The notes: a model not told the origin generated them from the letters alone. Positions 23,958-33,173 are shown, numbered from the stretch's first letter. The stretch is DNA of 64,000 nucleotides from JAJPXC01 sp964562375 (GCA_964562375.1 CAZLSW010000006.1:1-64000); one strand, 5' to 3'. Translations and numbers: made by a program.

Positions 23958-25811
23958 ATGAATAAGATAAAATCCATAGCGCTTGCCCTCCTGGTGGCCA
24001 TGGGTATGTCGAGTTGCAACGATATGCTTGATGACAACATCAACCCCGATGCAGCTCACACCAATGAGGCCGCAAAGGGATTGCCCGTGCTGGTATTCTA
24101 TTCCCAGCAGGTGGTATACGACCACGCTGAGTACTATGTATATCTGTCGCAGTGCTTGACGACCATGAGCAAGAGCCAGACTGGTTCTTACCCCTACAAG
24201 AGTGGCTGGCAGTTCCTGACGATCAACCGTCACCCGCAGTGGCGCCGCCACTTCTACGATATTGGCAAGAACGCCCGTGTGCTTGTTGCTAACGCCGAGG
24301 AGGCTGGCTCGATGAACTATACGCTTATCGCCCGCGCGATCTGCTTGATGTCGACCCAGCTCACCACCGACGCGTTCGGCGACATGCCGCGCACCGAGGC
24401 TTATCTCTCCAGCTCGCCGAAATACGACACCCAGGCATCGATCTATAAGTGGATGTTTGAGGAGGCCGACCAGCTGTTGAAGGATTTCGACGACCCCGCT
24501 TATACCGACGCTCCCAACAACCAGACAATCGACCAGGCGATGGACCGTATTTACGCCGGCGACTTGAAGATGTGGAAGGGCTTGGTTTACGCAGTGAAGG
24601 CGCGCTTGCTTCTGCGTAACATTCCTAACGTGAACACCTCGTCCTCCATTTGCCAGGAGATTATCGAGACGGCTCAGAAGGCCATCGACACCTGGCGCTC
24701 GGGCGACCTTCGCTACGGTTCTTGGTTCGGCAACGAGCCCCGTTACAACTTCGACGGTGGCACCGGTGAGAGCAACGCCGTATGGAGCGACGCTCAGCCT
24801 ATCATCAACGCTTGGGAGAGCCGTAAGAACCTCTTGACCGAGGCTGTTCCCTCCAAGTTCTTCGTACAGGACGTGATGGGCGTGGTAAACCCAGGCTCGG
24901 AGACCAACCAAGGCTACTGGGGCAACAACGGCTACGGCAACGACCCTCGCTTGATGCTCCTGATGGTGCCCCAAAATGGTCCCACCAGCCCATCCAACTC
25001 GGCCACCAAGCTTATGATCCGCTTCTTGGAGAACAACATCGGAGCTCCCTCGGTTGACTACAAGCAAGCTTACTATCCCAGCCTCTACGCCGGTGCCTAC
25101 GCGGCTGGTATTGACGCCTACAACCCCCTGTTCACCATGGAGGAGCTCTACTTCATCCAGGCTGAGGCTTACTACTGGATGGGCAACAAGACTATGGCAT
25201 GCGCCCTGGCCAAGGAGGCTACCCAATGGAACATCCAACGCCACCTCGATCGCTTCATTCAGGACAACGGCGCTTACCCCAACTCCAAGTGCGAGGCCAG
25301 CGAGGGCGAGAAGACCCAGGCTTCCGACAAAGAGTTCTTCGAGCGTCTGGTCACCAACTTCCTCGACAACGAGGCTACGGGACGTATGAAGCAGGTAACC
25401 GCGTCGGGCAACCAGCGCTGGTTCTTCAACCCCTCGGAATACACCCTGAGCGACCTTATGCAGCAGAAGTGGATGTCGATGTACATGCAGCCTGAGCAGT
25501 GGACCGACATGCGCCGCTATCACTACTCCAACAACCGCAACGGCTACGGTATCGGCTCGTCCAACGAAATCGTTTACCCCACCCTGCGTCGACCCTACAA
25601 CCTCTACGCCGCTTACTGGGTGGATGGCTTGACCGACGCCGAGAAGGAGGCCGCTTGGGTATACCGTTTGAACTACGACCCCGAGTGCGAGGAGAAGTAC
25701 AACCGTGGCGAGTTGGAGCGTCTTGGCGCTTACAAGAACCACTTGTGGCTTCGCGAGCCTATGATTTGGAGCATGCAACCCGGTCAACGTACCTCGCTTA
25801 CCGCCGAATAA
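23958..25811 (+). CDS. SusD/RagB-family nutrient-binding lipoprotein
   Basis: A 617-residue surface lipoprotein (lipobox GMSSC, Cys20) that caps the SusC barrel and captures ligand. TPR-like helices include QSGSYPYKSGWQFL-like segment near residue 75, FGDMPRTEAY near 140 and FTMEELYFIQAEAYYWMG near 395; the last belongs to the typical SusD C-terminal half ('E..LL..AEAY'). Longer than the average SusD by some tens of residues. It forms an operon with susC (16-base gap) and two further lipoprotein genes. Confidence 0.94.
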   Translation: MNKIKSIALALLVAMGMSSCNDMLDDNINPDAAHTNEAAKGLPVLVFYSQQVVYDHAEYYVYLSQCLTTMSKSQTGSYPYKSGWQFLTINRHPQWRRHFYDIGKNARVLVANAEEAGSMNYTLIARAICLMSTQLTTDAFGDMPRTEAYLSSSPKYDTQASIYKWMFEEADQLLKDFDDPAYTDAPNNQTIDQAMDRIYAGDLKMWKGLVYAVKARLLLRNIPNVNTSSSICQEIIETAQKAIDTWRSGDLRYGSWFGNEPRYNFDGGTGESNAVWSDAQPIINAWESRKNLLTEAVPSKFFVQDVMGVVNPGSETNQGYWGNNGYGNDPRLMLLMVPQNGPTSPSNSATKLMIRFLENNIGAPSVDYKQAYYPSLYAGAYAAGIDAYNPLFTMEELYFIQAEAYYWMGNKTMACALAKEATQWNIQRHLDRFIQDNGAYPNSKCEASEGEKTQASDKEFFERLVTNFLDNEATGRMKQVTASGNQRWFFNPSEYTLSDLMQQKWMSMYMQPEQWTDMRRYHYSNNRNGYGIGSSNEIVYPTLRRPYNLYAAYWVDGLTDAEKEAAWVYRLNYDPECEEKYNRGELERLGAYKNHLWLREPMIWSMQPGQRTSLTAE

Positions 25812-25867
25812 AGTTAACTTGAAGTTTTAAGGAATTAGTAGGTTTTAAGGAATTGGAAGAAGTTTAT

Positions 25868-25925
25868 CTAAACTTAAAAAACTACTAGCAACTGAAAACT
25901 GAAAACTAAAAACTGAAAACTTACA
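25868..25925. repeat. AACTGAAA short tandem repeats before the third locus gene
   Basis: Imperfect 8-10-base units (AACTGAAA, AACTAAAA) just upstream of the lipoprotein gene starting at 25932. Confidence 0.75.
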
Positions 25926-25931
25926 AACACA

Positions 25932-27071
25932 ATGAAAAATCAATATAAAATAGCAATAATGGCGGCTGGCCTGTTGGCAGTGACCTCCTGCGCCAAGCAC
26001 GATCCCATTGGCGACAAGATGGAGATCGGCGTGGAGGTGCCCACCTGCTATTGGTCGGTAGGCTCTACCGCGTGCAAGGCTGGCGAGGATTTCACGTTCA
26101 CCGGTAAATATTACACCGCGACGGATCGCGTGCCCGATCACTCTGAGATTTGGTATTCGGTAACCAAGGCTGAGAGCGCAGCCGCAACCGTGAAGTTGGC
26201 TGGCACAGCTTTGAGCTACACCAAGACTGTGGCGCTGAGCGACACCGTGCGCAAGTCGCAGTTGATCAGCTCCTACGCTCATAGCGAGGACTTGTGGAAT
26301 GGGTATGAGTACGAGATCACGGGCTCGGTACCCACCTCCGCAACCCTTAGCCCTGTATCGTGGCAGGCAATCACCGAGTGGGATGAGGAGAACTTCGAGA
26401 AATATTATCCCGAAGGATTTGACACCGAGTTCAAGGCCGAGGTTATCAACTACCTTACCGCCGACTCTACCTACTACAACTCCCTGCGTACGGTTTACGT
26501 CAACTACGCGTTCACCAACGAGCAGTTCGCTGCTATCAACGCCAAGTATGGCCTCTCCTTCCCCACCGATATCCCCAACGATCCCAACGATCCGGGCGCG
26601 GCTATCGAGAAGAAAGGCGACCTGTGGTATGCCACCACCGAAGCCAGCGATGACAAAATCACGGGCTATTACTACAAGACAGTTGACGGCAACGGCAACA
26701 CCGTAATCGTCGAGCTGGGAATGGATTCCTCGGTAACTCAAGATGAGGAGGGCAACTACTGGAAAGGGGAGCAGCGCTGCTATCCCGTATACGATTCGTG
26801 CCCCTGGGTGTTCTGCCGCTATGACGACGACGCCGGCTCGATCGTACGCGCCGTACGCGCCAACTGGATGGAGGGCTTCAAGGAGCTCCTTACGGTAATC
26901 TCCTTCCCTGAGTGGATTTACGATTCGACAACCAGCTCCTACACTGTAGTCTTCACCCGCGATTACTCTCTCGACGTGCAATTCAAGGTATACGACCGCG
27001 ACCCCAAGAACTCCGACTCCCCGAGCCGAGTGGGTGTAGCTTACGATACCCGTACAATTACGCTTAACTAA
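25932..27071 (+). CDS. Surface lipoprotein of the Sus-like locus (SusE/F position)
   Basis: A 379-residue lipoprotein with lipobox AVTSC (Cys20) and no close family that I recognise. The body is rich in beta-type sequence with aromatic residues (CYWSVGST, FTFTGKYYTATD, GKYYTATDRVPDHSEIWYSV) and lacks catalytic motifs. Its position right after susD is where SusE/SusF-like glycan-binding proteins lie, so a ligand-binding role at the surface is the best inference. It is 120 bases after susD and 21 bases before the PKD-like gene. Confidence 0.7.
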   Translation: MKNQYKIAIMAAGLLAVTSCAKHDPIGDKMEIGVEVPTCYWSVGSTACKAGEDFTFTGKYYTATDRVPDHSEIWYSVTKAESAAATVKLAGTALSYTKTVALSDTVRKSQLISSYAHSEDLWNGYEYEITGSVPTSATLSPVSWQAITEWDEENFEKYYPEGFDTEFKAEVINYLTADSTYYNSLRTVYVNYAFTNEQFAAINAKYGLSFPTDIPNDPNDPGAAIEKKGDLWYATTEASDDKITGYYYKTVDGNGNTVIVELGMDSSVTQDEEGNYWKGEQRCYPVYDSCPWVFCRYDDDAGSIVRAVRANWMEGFKELLTVISFPEWIYDSTTSSYTVVFTRDYSLDVQFKVYDRDPKNSDSPSRVGVAYDTRTITLN

Positions 27072-27092
27072 CGCTTAAAAACTGGAAAAACG

Positions 27093-28826
27093 ATGAAAAT
27101 GTTGAAAAAATTCGGCGTGGTCCTCTTCGCGGCGTTGGCCTTTAGCTCCTGCGTTGACAAGGACGCTGATATTAAGAACTTTCCCGATCCGGACGTAGAT
27201 TTCACCTACTGTGTGGACGGAGACCAATATGTACTCGACTTTTATGTGGTATCGACCATCCAATTCACCAACACCTCGGCCAAGAGCGGCGCGGTGACTT
27301 GGGACTTCGGTGATGGCACCACCTCCAACGAGAACAACCCCCTGCACAAGTACACGGCCGCCGGCCAGTATGAGGTTACTCTTACTATCGACGGCGTGGG
27401 GTATCGTTCCTATCCTCTGATGATTTATGATATCGTTCCTACCCTCTCGGTAGCTTCCCAAAGCGACGACATCATCCAGTTCAACAAGACTGAGGTGGAC
27501 TTCGCATTGGCATTGCCTAACCCCGAGAACAAGATCGTGCGCTACGTGTGGTCGTTCCCCGAAGGCACCACCGACGTTAACGGCAACGCGTTGACCTCTT
27601 TCGAGGGCTATAGCGACGCCCAGGGCAACATCGAGTATCCCGGCAAGGTGAAATTCGCAAGCATTGGCTCGCAGAAGATCACCATCTCCTCCTACTTCGA
27701 CACCGAGGGCGAGAACCGTCGCTTGGAGGATGCCTTCTTGAACGTGCAAGTGGGTATGGATGTTCCGGCCCCCACGCTCTACTATGCAGTGCGTGATGGC
27801 AACATCATGGCCATGAAGATAGTGGATCCCTCCACTCTGCCCGCCGGCACCAAGATTCTGCCTTACGACATGGGCGTGAAGAGCGGTTCCAATCCCTTCC
27901 AAATCGTCTTTGGCGAATATGGAACCTTGGAGGATGGTGATACTGCTCAGCAAGGATGGATTTTTATCCTTGATGCTGGCAAGCAGTATTATTACGTGAA
28001 CGACGAGAACGGTACCCTCGGCGATGGCTTGATCACCGCCATGAAGGTCGACGGCACTGGCGTGAACACCGTAATCACCAATGTAGGTCAATACGCCTTC
28101 AACGATCCCTTCCAGGGTTATGTGTATGGAGATAATCTCTATTACACCGATCGTAATCAGGGTATCTCTCGCATTGACATGGGTACTCGCGGCGCTGTTC
28201 AAGGTCAAAGCGGCAGCTTGCGTGATGATTACTACGTAACCAACCAGCGTATTCCCTACTACGGTCGCGGTATCGCTTACGGCGCTATCTCCACTGGCCA
28301 CTTGCGCGACAGCAAGGGCACATGGTGGTGGGGCAAGAACTACAACGCCAACGGTATCTTCCGCTTCAAAGAGAGCGATATCTACGCTACTCAGACAGCA
28401 GCCGAAGCAGCCTCATTGCCTTATCCCATCGTGTGCTCGGGCACCAAGTTCAAGGCCTTCACTATCGACGAGGCTCGCGGTAATCTCTACGTGTGGATTC
28501 TGGGTACCAGCCAAGGCTTCTATGTATTCCCGCTCCCCGGCGACAGCGACTCGTGCGATATCAGCACGGCAACCGCCAAGTTCTTGATGGACGCTGATCC
28601 TATCAACACCACCGCCGATGAGGGTGTTTATACCACCCAAATGGCAGTGGACGACGAGACGGGATGCGTATACTTCGGTTTCCGCGCCTCCTCCACCGAC
28701 ACCTCGGGCTACGGCACCGGCGTCATGTGCTACGATCCCAACACTGGCACCATGAAGCGCTACGGTGAGACTTCCGACGCTATCCTTGGTATCACCATTA
28801 ACCCCAATAAGACCTTGTTGTTCTAA
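27093..28826 (+). CDS. PKD-domain surface lipoprotein
   Basis: A 577-residue lipoprotein (lipobox FSSC, Cys20). A PKD domain with the signature AVTWDFGDGTTSNENNPLHK covers about residues 50-115; the rest is consistent with a beta-propeller-like C-terminal part (repeated YYVNDENGTLGD, NLYYTDRNQGISRIDMG, GCVYFGFRAS). It resembles the PKD-like lipoprotein families common in Bacteroidales Sus-like loci, where they likely bind ligand or scaffold the outer-membrane complex. No enzyme motif is visible. It is the last of the four closely spaced genes. Confidence 0.78.
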   Translation: MKMLKKFGVVLFAALAFSSCVDKDADIKNFPDPDVDFTYCVDGDQYVLDFYVVSTIQFTNTSAKSGAVTWDFGDGTTSNENNPLHKYTAAGQYEVTLTIDGVGYRSYPLMIYDIVPTLSVASQSDDIIQFNKTEVDFALALPNPENKIVRYVWSFPEGTTDVNGNALTSFEGYSDAQGNIEYPGKVKFASIGSQKITISSYFDTEGENRRLEDAFLNVQVGMDVPAPTLYYAVRDGNIMAMKIVDPSTLPAGTKILPYDMGVKSGSNPFQIVFGEYGTLEDGDTAQQGWIFILDAGKQYYYVNDENGTLGDGLITAMKVDGTGVNTVITNVGQYAFNDPFQGYVYGDNLYYTDRNQGISRIDMGTRGAVQGQSGSLRDDYYVTNQRIPYYGRGIAYGAISTGHLRDSKGTWWWGKNYNANGIFRFKESDIYATQTAAEAASLPYPIVCSGTKFKAFTIDEARGNLYVWILGTSQGFYVFPLPGDSDSCDISTATAKFLMDADPINTTADEGVYTTQMAVDDETGCVYFGFRASSTDTSGYGTGVMCYDPNTGTMKRYGETSDAILGITINPNKTLLF

Positions 28827-28972
28827 GGGGTTTAAGGTTAAAGGTTTAAAGTTTAAGGTTAGGCCGGATGTCGTGCAGTCGATCATTTGTGCACTCGTGA
28901 AATCGAAAACCGAATACACGAATTAACGATTTAACGAATACACGACTCCAAGCCTCCCCAAACCCCAACCAC
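28827..28972. other. Short repeats after the PKD lipoprotein gene
   Basis: GGTTTAAGGTTAAAGG units (28830-28860) and AATACACGA / TTAACGA units (28911-28945). No gene is seen. Confidence 0.6.
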
Positions 28973-29018
28973 AAAATTCGATTACCCGAGTACTCGATTA
29001 CTCGAGTAATCGAATTTT
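28973..29018 (+). terminator. Inverted repeat between the PKD lipoprotein and GHL10 genes
   Basis: Arms AAAATTCGATTAC / GTAATCGAATTTTT enclose a 20-base loop that is itself made of CGAGTA/ACTCGAT units. The T-run suits a terminator or attenuator partly separating the glycosidase gene from the upstream locus. Confidence 0.55.
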
Positions 29019-29038
29019 TACCATAAAGCATATCAATT

Positions 29039-31582
29039 ATGAAAAAAATTATACTATCCCTGATAGCCGCGGCGCTGGCTGTAGCGCCGATGGCCGGTCG
29101 CGAGATTAAGCGCGAGCAGCGCGGCGTGTGGTGCTCGGCGTTCCTCAGCGAGTGGCCCTCGGGCAAAATCAACTCCTCGTTCCAGGTGACGCAGCAAACC
29201 AAAAACCTTACCCGCGAGCTCGACAAGCTGCAGATGTACAACTTCACCTCGGTCAACTTCCACGTGCGCTCGTTCTGCGACGCTATGTACCAGTCGAGCT
29301 ACGAGCCGTGGTCGAGCTACGTCACCTCCTCCCGCGGAGGCGAGGCACCGATGATGGATCCCTTGCAGGTGATCGTCGACGAATGCCACGAGCGCGGCCT
29401 CGAGCTGTACGCGTGGGTCAACCCTTACCGCTACAGCAACTCCTCGAGCTACTATAACAGCGGCTCGGAGCTCGATTACGAAAACTCCCACCCCGATTGG
29501 CTCCTAATCAAGGAGGGCGACCAGATTATACTGAATCCCGGTCTCCCCGAGGTGCGGCAGCGCATCGTCGACGTCTGCCGCGAGATTATCACCAAATACG
29601 ACGTTGACGGCCTTATCTTCGACGACTATTTCTACACCTCGGGCACGTCGATGACACTCGACGCCGACCTCTACAACGCTTACAAGGCCGAGGGTGGCAC
29701 GTTGTCGCAAGCCGACTGGCGCCGCGAGAACGTCAACCAGATGGTGGCCGACGTCTACAACATGGTGGTAGAGACCAAGCCCTACATCTCCTTTGGCATC
29801 TCCCCCGCCGGCTCGTGCAATCCGCCCGACATCGCCGATTACGGGCTGCCCGCATCGTCGATGAGCGACTGGCAGTACAACGGCATCTACTCCGACCCCA
29901 TCAAGTGGCTCTACCGCGGTATCGTTGACTACGTGTCGCCGCAGGTTTACTGGTCGACCAGCGGCCAGTATATTCCCAGCACTCAGTGGTGGTGCAACGC
30001 CGTGGAGCATTTCGGCCGCAACATCACAATCTCCTGCGACGCCAACCTCCTCGGCGACTACCGCGCCGACGAGATGATACAGGAGCAACTCGTGGCTCGC
30101 GAGGCTCAGATGGCCGACCAGTCGGGACTGATGTTCTTCTCGTGGAAGAAGCTCTCGAGCTATTTCGAGACCGTTGACGGCGCCAACCAGCCCCTTGGCT
30201 ACTTCCTCAAGGAGGCGGTTTACCAGTCGAAGGCGCTCGTGCCCAATCGCCCCTGGCGCAACGATTACTCTCCCCGCCTGGTAGCCAACGTCACCCTCCA
30301 GGATGGCGTGTTGTCGTGGGATGCGTCCACCGAATTGGACCGTTACACCGTCTACGCTGTGCCCGAGGAGGTGACTGACGCTGAGTTTGGCTGCCAACCC
30401 CAATATCTCGAGGCCATACGCTATGTCAACAACTTCACCATCCCCGAGGAGAAGGCGACAGGCTACCGCTGGGCGGTGGCTGTGTACGACCGCTACGGCA
30501 ACGAGTACGCTCCGCTGTTCGTCGGCGCCACTGCCTCTCAATTGGCCGCACCCGTGCTGTCGTTGGCCGACAACGCCGCTCCCGAACCGTTGGGACGCCT
30601 CGCGTGGGAGTCGGATGGCACCGCCTTCAAGGTTGAGATCCTCTCCTGCGAGGACGGCGTGAACCCCGGTGATGTGCTTTACTCGCTCGAAACCAACGAC
30701 AAATGGATTTCCACCAGCGAGTTCTCGCAGTGGGAGGAGGGCAAGACCTTCGCTTGGCGCGTCACCGCGTCGGCCCCCAACAAGCTTAACGCCACCTCCG
30801 AGACACGTCGCGTGAAAGCCCCGGCATTCACCATCAGCGCACCTGTGGACGGCTCGACAACCGTTTCTGAGACTCCCACCATCTCATGGACCAAGGCCAT
30901 CGACGGCGCAACTTATCGTCTTGAGATCGGCACTACCAGCTCGTTCTCGGTAATGACTCTCGACGAGGAGTATACCCAACCGTCGGTAAGCTTCGGCGAG
31001 TGTGTGTTCTCCACAGGCACCACCTACTACGCCCGCGTCACCGCCACCTACGGCGAGCACTCGATGACCACCCCCATCGTCACCTTCAAGACCGCCGACG
31101 TGGAGTATACCGACGCACCCGTGCTCGTATCCCCCGCAACCGATGGCGACATGATTTTCTCCAACGAGACCGTTTCCGTGGCTCCCTGGCACGGCATGAC
31201 CTCGGTGGCCGTGGAGATCTCCGAGAGCTCGAGTTTCCCCACCCGTAGCGGCACCGTCAAGTCGTCGCTTACTCGCTTCGCCACCTCGACCGCCGAGCTT
31301 GGCAACCTGAAAATCAACAGTGCGGCGCTCGTTGACGGACAAACCTACTACGTGCGCGCTCGCGGCCTCTACAGCTACGGCGGCAAGACCTGCTACACGC
31401 CTTACTGCGAAACCCGCACGTTCGTCTACAACGCCGCTGCTGGTGTGGACAAGATCGGAGCTGACCAGGTAGACGCTGAGGCTGTATTTTACACCTTGCA
31501 AGGCATCCGCGTGTACCGTCCCGTGCCCGGACAGATCTACCTGCGCGTCGCCGGCGGCAAGGCCGAGAAAATCCGCTACTAA
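29039..31582 (+). CDS. GHL10-family glycoside hydrolase with fibronectin-type domains
   Basis: An 847-residue secreted protein: signal peptide (MKKIILSLIAAALAVAPMAG), a glycosyl-hydrolase-like 10 (DUF187) TIM barrel over about residues 25-420 starting KREQRGVWCSAFLSEWP with ECHERGLELYAWVNPYR near 117 and VDGLIFDDYFY near 190, then several fibronectin-III-like modules to about 780. E. coli DigH of this family cleaves peptidoglycan glycan strands lacking peptides, so the locus could process peptidoglycan-derived or similar amino-sugar glycans; that is inference. The tail FYTLQGIRVYRPVPGQ...KAEKIRY resembles a type IX sorting tail. Confidence 0.85.
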   Translation: MKKIILSLIAAALAVAPMAGREIKREQRGVWCSAFLSEWPSGKINSSFQVTQQTKNLTRELDKLQMYNFTSVNFHVRSFCDAMYQSSYEPWSSYVTSSRGGEAPMMDPLQVIVDECHERGLELYAWVNPYRYSNSSSYYNSGSELDYENSHPDWLLIKEGDQIILNPGLPEVRQRIVDVCREIITKYDVDGLIFDDYFYTSGTSMTLDADLYNAYKAEGGTLSQADWRRENVNQMVADVYNMVVETKPYISFGISPAGSCNPPDIADYGLPASSMSDWQYNGIYSDPIKWLYRGIVDYVSPQVYWSTSGQYIPSTQWWCNAVEHFGRNITISCDANLLGDYRADEMIQEQLVAREAQMADQSGLMFFSWKKLSSYFETVDGANQPLGYFLKEAVYQSKALVPNRPWRNDYSPRLVANVTLQDGVLSWDASTELDRYTVYAVPEEVTDAEFGCQPQYLEAIRYVNNFTIPEEKATGYRWAVAVYDRYGNEYAPLFVGATASQLAAPVLSLADNAAPEPLGRLAWESDGTAFKVEILSCEDGVNPGDVLYSLETNDKWISTSEFSQWEEGKTFAWRVTASAPNKLNATSETRRVKAPAFTISAPVDGSTTVSETPTISWTKAIDGATYRLEIGTTSSFSVMTLDEEYTQPSVSFGECVFSTGTTYYARVTATYGEHSMTTPIVTFKTADVEYTDAPVLVSPATDGDMIFSNETVSVAPWHGMTSVAVEISESSSFPTRSGTVKSSLTRFATSTAELGNLKINSAALVDGQTYYVRARGLYSYGGKTCYTPYCETRTFVYNAAAGVDKIGADQVDAEAVFYTLQGIRVYRPVPGQIYLRVAGGKAEKIRY

Positions 31583-31596
31583 TCCCTTATAAAGGA

Positions 31597-31660
31597 GGAA
31601 AGGAAATAGGAGGAAAGGAAGCCTGCTGAGGCCGACTTTCTTCCTTTCCTCCTTTAAAAA
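31597..31660 (+). terminator. Terminator-like inverted repeat after the GHL10 gene
   Basis: AGGAGGAAAGGAAG (31608-31621) pairs with CTTCCTTTCCTCCT (31640-31653), followed by TTAAAAA. A second upstream copy of the AGGAGGAAAGGAA arm could pair alternatively. The purine-rich unit recurs near 33096-33145 and 45280-45298. Confidence 0.6.
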
Positions 31661-31702
31661 CCCTTAATATTCCACCTGGTGATGAAATTTTTGCCGAAAA
31701 AT

Positions 31703-31733
31703 TTTGCCATGTCAAAAGTTTGCCGTAACTTTG
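31703..31733 (+). promoter_or_regulatory. Promoter of tRNA-Asp
   Basis: TTTG (31703-31706), 19-base spacer, TAACTTTG (31726-31733): a perfect consensus match, 43 bases before the tRNA. Confidence 0.75.
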
Positions 31734-31775
31734 CACTCGCAATCGGGAATGACATCCGATGCGCACTAAAATCCT

Positions 31776-31849
31776 GGTGCTGTAGTTCAGTAGGTTAGAA
31801 TGCCGGCCTGTCACGCCGGAGGTCGCGGGTTCAAGTCCCGTCGGCACCG
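31776..31849 (+). tRNA. tRNA-Asp (GTC)
   Basis: A 74-base tRNA: acceptor arms GGTGCTG and CGGCACC, anticodon arm GCCGGCCTGTCACGCCGG-like with GTC at 31810-31812, and T-arm GCGGGTTCAAGTCCCGT. The 3' end is followed by CA, so a full CCA is not encoded. A promoter lies upstream and a terminator 15 bases downstream. Confidence 0.96.
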
Positions 31850-31863
31850 CAGGAGAGAGAGGA

Positions 31864-31910
31864 GAATGAGTAATTGCTAAGCTTCGGCTTACGTTACTCA
31901 TTCTTTTTTT
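31864..31910 (+). terminator. Terminator of tRNA-Asp
   Basis: Stem GAATGAGTAA...GCTTACGTTACTCATTC closed by a TTCG loop and followed by TTTTTTT. The CGTTATTA/CGTTATTG tandem repeats that follow (31917-31968) hold no gene. Confidence 0.9.
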
Positions 31911-31916
31911 CTTGCC

Positions 31917-31968
31917 TCGTTATTACGTTATCACGTTATTGCGTTATTGCGTTATTGCGTTATTACGA
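31917..31968. repeat. CGTTATTR tandem repeat after tRNA-Asp
   Basis: Six imperfect units of CGTTATTA, CGTTATCA and CGTTATTG in a row; same unit as at 15283-15316. Confidence 0.85.
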
Positions 31969-31988
31969 GGGGGCATTCCCTTATTTAG

Positions 31989-32019
31989 TTTGCCACTCAA
32001 GAAATATTTAGTACCTTTG
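31989..32019 (+). promoter_or_regulatory. Promoter of the DUF4369 lipoprotein gene
   Basis: TTTG (31989-31992), 19-base spacer, TACCTTTG (32012-32019). The ATG at 32024 lies four bases after the -7 box, so the transcript should start at or beside the start codon. Confidence 0.75.
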
Positions 32020-32023
32020 CGAT

Positions 32024-33025
32024 ATGATGATTAAGTGGATACGAAACATCGCAATTGTGGCATTGGCGACGCTCGCCGCGGCCTGTTCCTCGGGCACGTT
32101 CCGCGTCGACGGTGAGGTCAAGGGCCTAGGCACTCAGACTCTCAAGGCCGTCTACTGGGCCGATGACGCCCTGCGTGTTATCCCCGCCACTGCCATTGAC
32201 GGCAAATTCTCATTTGAGGGTAAAGCCTCCGAGCCGGCTCTACTGGAAATCCTGGCCTCCAATCGCCGTGTGTTGGCCCGCGTGATTGTCGAAAACGGCG
32301 ACGCTATCACCCTTAATCTCGACAATGCTAATCCCTACGCCATCACCGCCAAGGGCAACGACATCACCGAGCGCTGGGCCGAGTGGATACGTAACAATGC
32401 GGGACCACTGGGCTCTGGCGACCCGCTCAAGGTCAACGAGGCAATCGCAAAATACGTTGAAGGACATCCCGATGACATCCTCGCCACTCTCCTTCTCGTC
32501 ACCTCTTACGACGCTAAGATCGACCCCGATGGGGCCTCGAAGCTGATTAATATGGTGGAGGACAAGGCGCGACCGAGCGCTTTGGCGCAAGGTTGGGCCG
32601 AATTGGTAGCTTATGCTTCCGAGGACTCCGTGGCTAAGGCCAAAATTTCCCCATTGAAAGTGTATAACGGGGGCGACTCTATCCTCACCGTCGAGTGGAA
32701 CAAGAAGCCCAAGACGCTGCTGACGTTCACGACCGACAATACGGGCCGTCGCGATTCGGTGGTTGACGTTTTGCGTCAGCTACACAAGGAGGGACGACGC
32801 GTGATCGACGTGTCGGTTGAGCCCGACTCAGCCGAGTGGCGTTTTTGCGTAGAGAGCGATTCGGCAGGGTGGACCCAAGTGTGGGCCCCAGGCGGACTGA
32901 GTGCCCCCACAATCCAGGAATTACGAATCCCGAGACTCCCGTGGTTTATCGTGGTTGATTCCCTTGGAGTCCCGATATACCGCGGCCCATCAATAACAGA
33001 AGCAAAAAAGAGGATTGGCCTCTAA
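32024..33025 (+). CDS. DUF4369 lipoprotein, thioredoxin-related
   Basis: A 333-residue lipoprotein (lipobox LAAAC, Cys21). Residues about 25-120 match DUF4369 (FRVDGEVKGLGTQTLKAVYW, then IDGKFSFEGKASEPALLEI), a domain usually placed before a TlpA-like thioredoxin fold in Bacteroidota. The C-terminal half looks like a degenerate thioredoxin fold (PKTLLTFTTDNTGRRDSV, then PWFIVVDSLGVPIYRG) without a CxxC pair, so redox activity is doubtful. Preceded by a perfect promoter with almost no leader. Role in envelope stress or nutrient handling is unknown. Confidence 0.8.
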   Translation: MMIKWIRNIAIVALATLAAACSSGTFRVDGEVKGLGTQTLKAVYWADDALRVIPATAIDGKFSFEGKASEPALLEILASNRRVLARVIVENGDAITLNLDNANPYAITAKGNDITERWAEWIRNNAGPLGSGDPLKVNEAIAKYVEGHPDDILATLLLVTSYDAKIDPDGASKLINMVEDKARPSALAQGWAELVAYASEDSVAKAKISPLKVYNGGDSILTVEWNKKPKTLLTFTTDNTGRRDSVVDVLRQLHKEGRRVIDVSVEPDSAEWRFCVESDSAGWTQVWAPGGLSAPTIQELRIPRLPWFIVVDSLGVPIYRGPSITEAKKRIGL

Positions 33026-33145
33026 GCTCGGCCCCCAAACTGAAGGCCTCTAAGCTCGGCCCCCAAACCCCCGAAACGGGGGCTTCAAAATAGCCTCCTT
33101 TCCCCCTTTCCTCCTTTAATTTTTCCTTTCCTCCTTCATAGATTT
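33026..33145. repeat. Direct and inverted repeats between the DUF4369 gene and yifB
   Basis: AGGCCTCTAAGCTCGGCCCC occurs twice in a row (from about 33020 and 33046), followed by the hairpin CCCCCGAAACGGGGG and TTTCCTCCTTT repeats. A related GCCCCCGCTTCGGGGG hairpin is at 45316-45332. Confidence 0.75.
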
Positions 33146-33173
33146 AACGAATAAAATCCAAAATACATTCCCC

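Noticed and set aside
23949..25787. 612-codon minus-strand frame opposite susD
   Set aside because: Antisense shadow of a clear SusD gene, no signal peptide or known domain, composition typical of reverse-complement translation.
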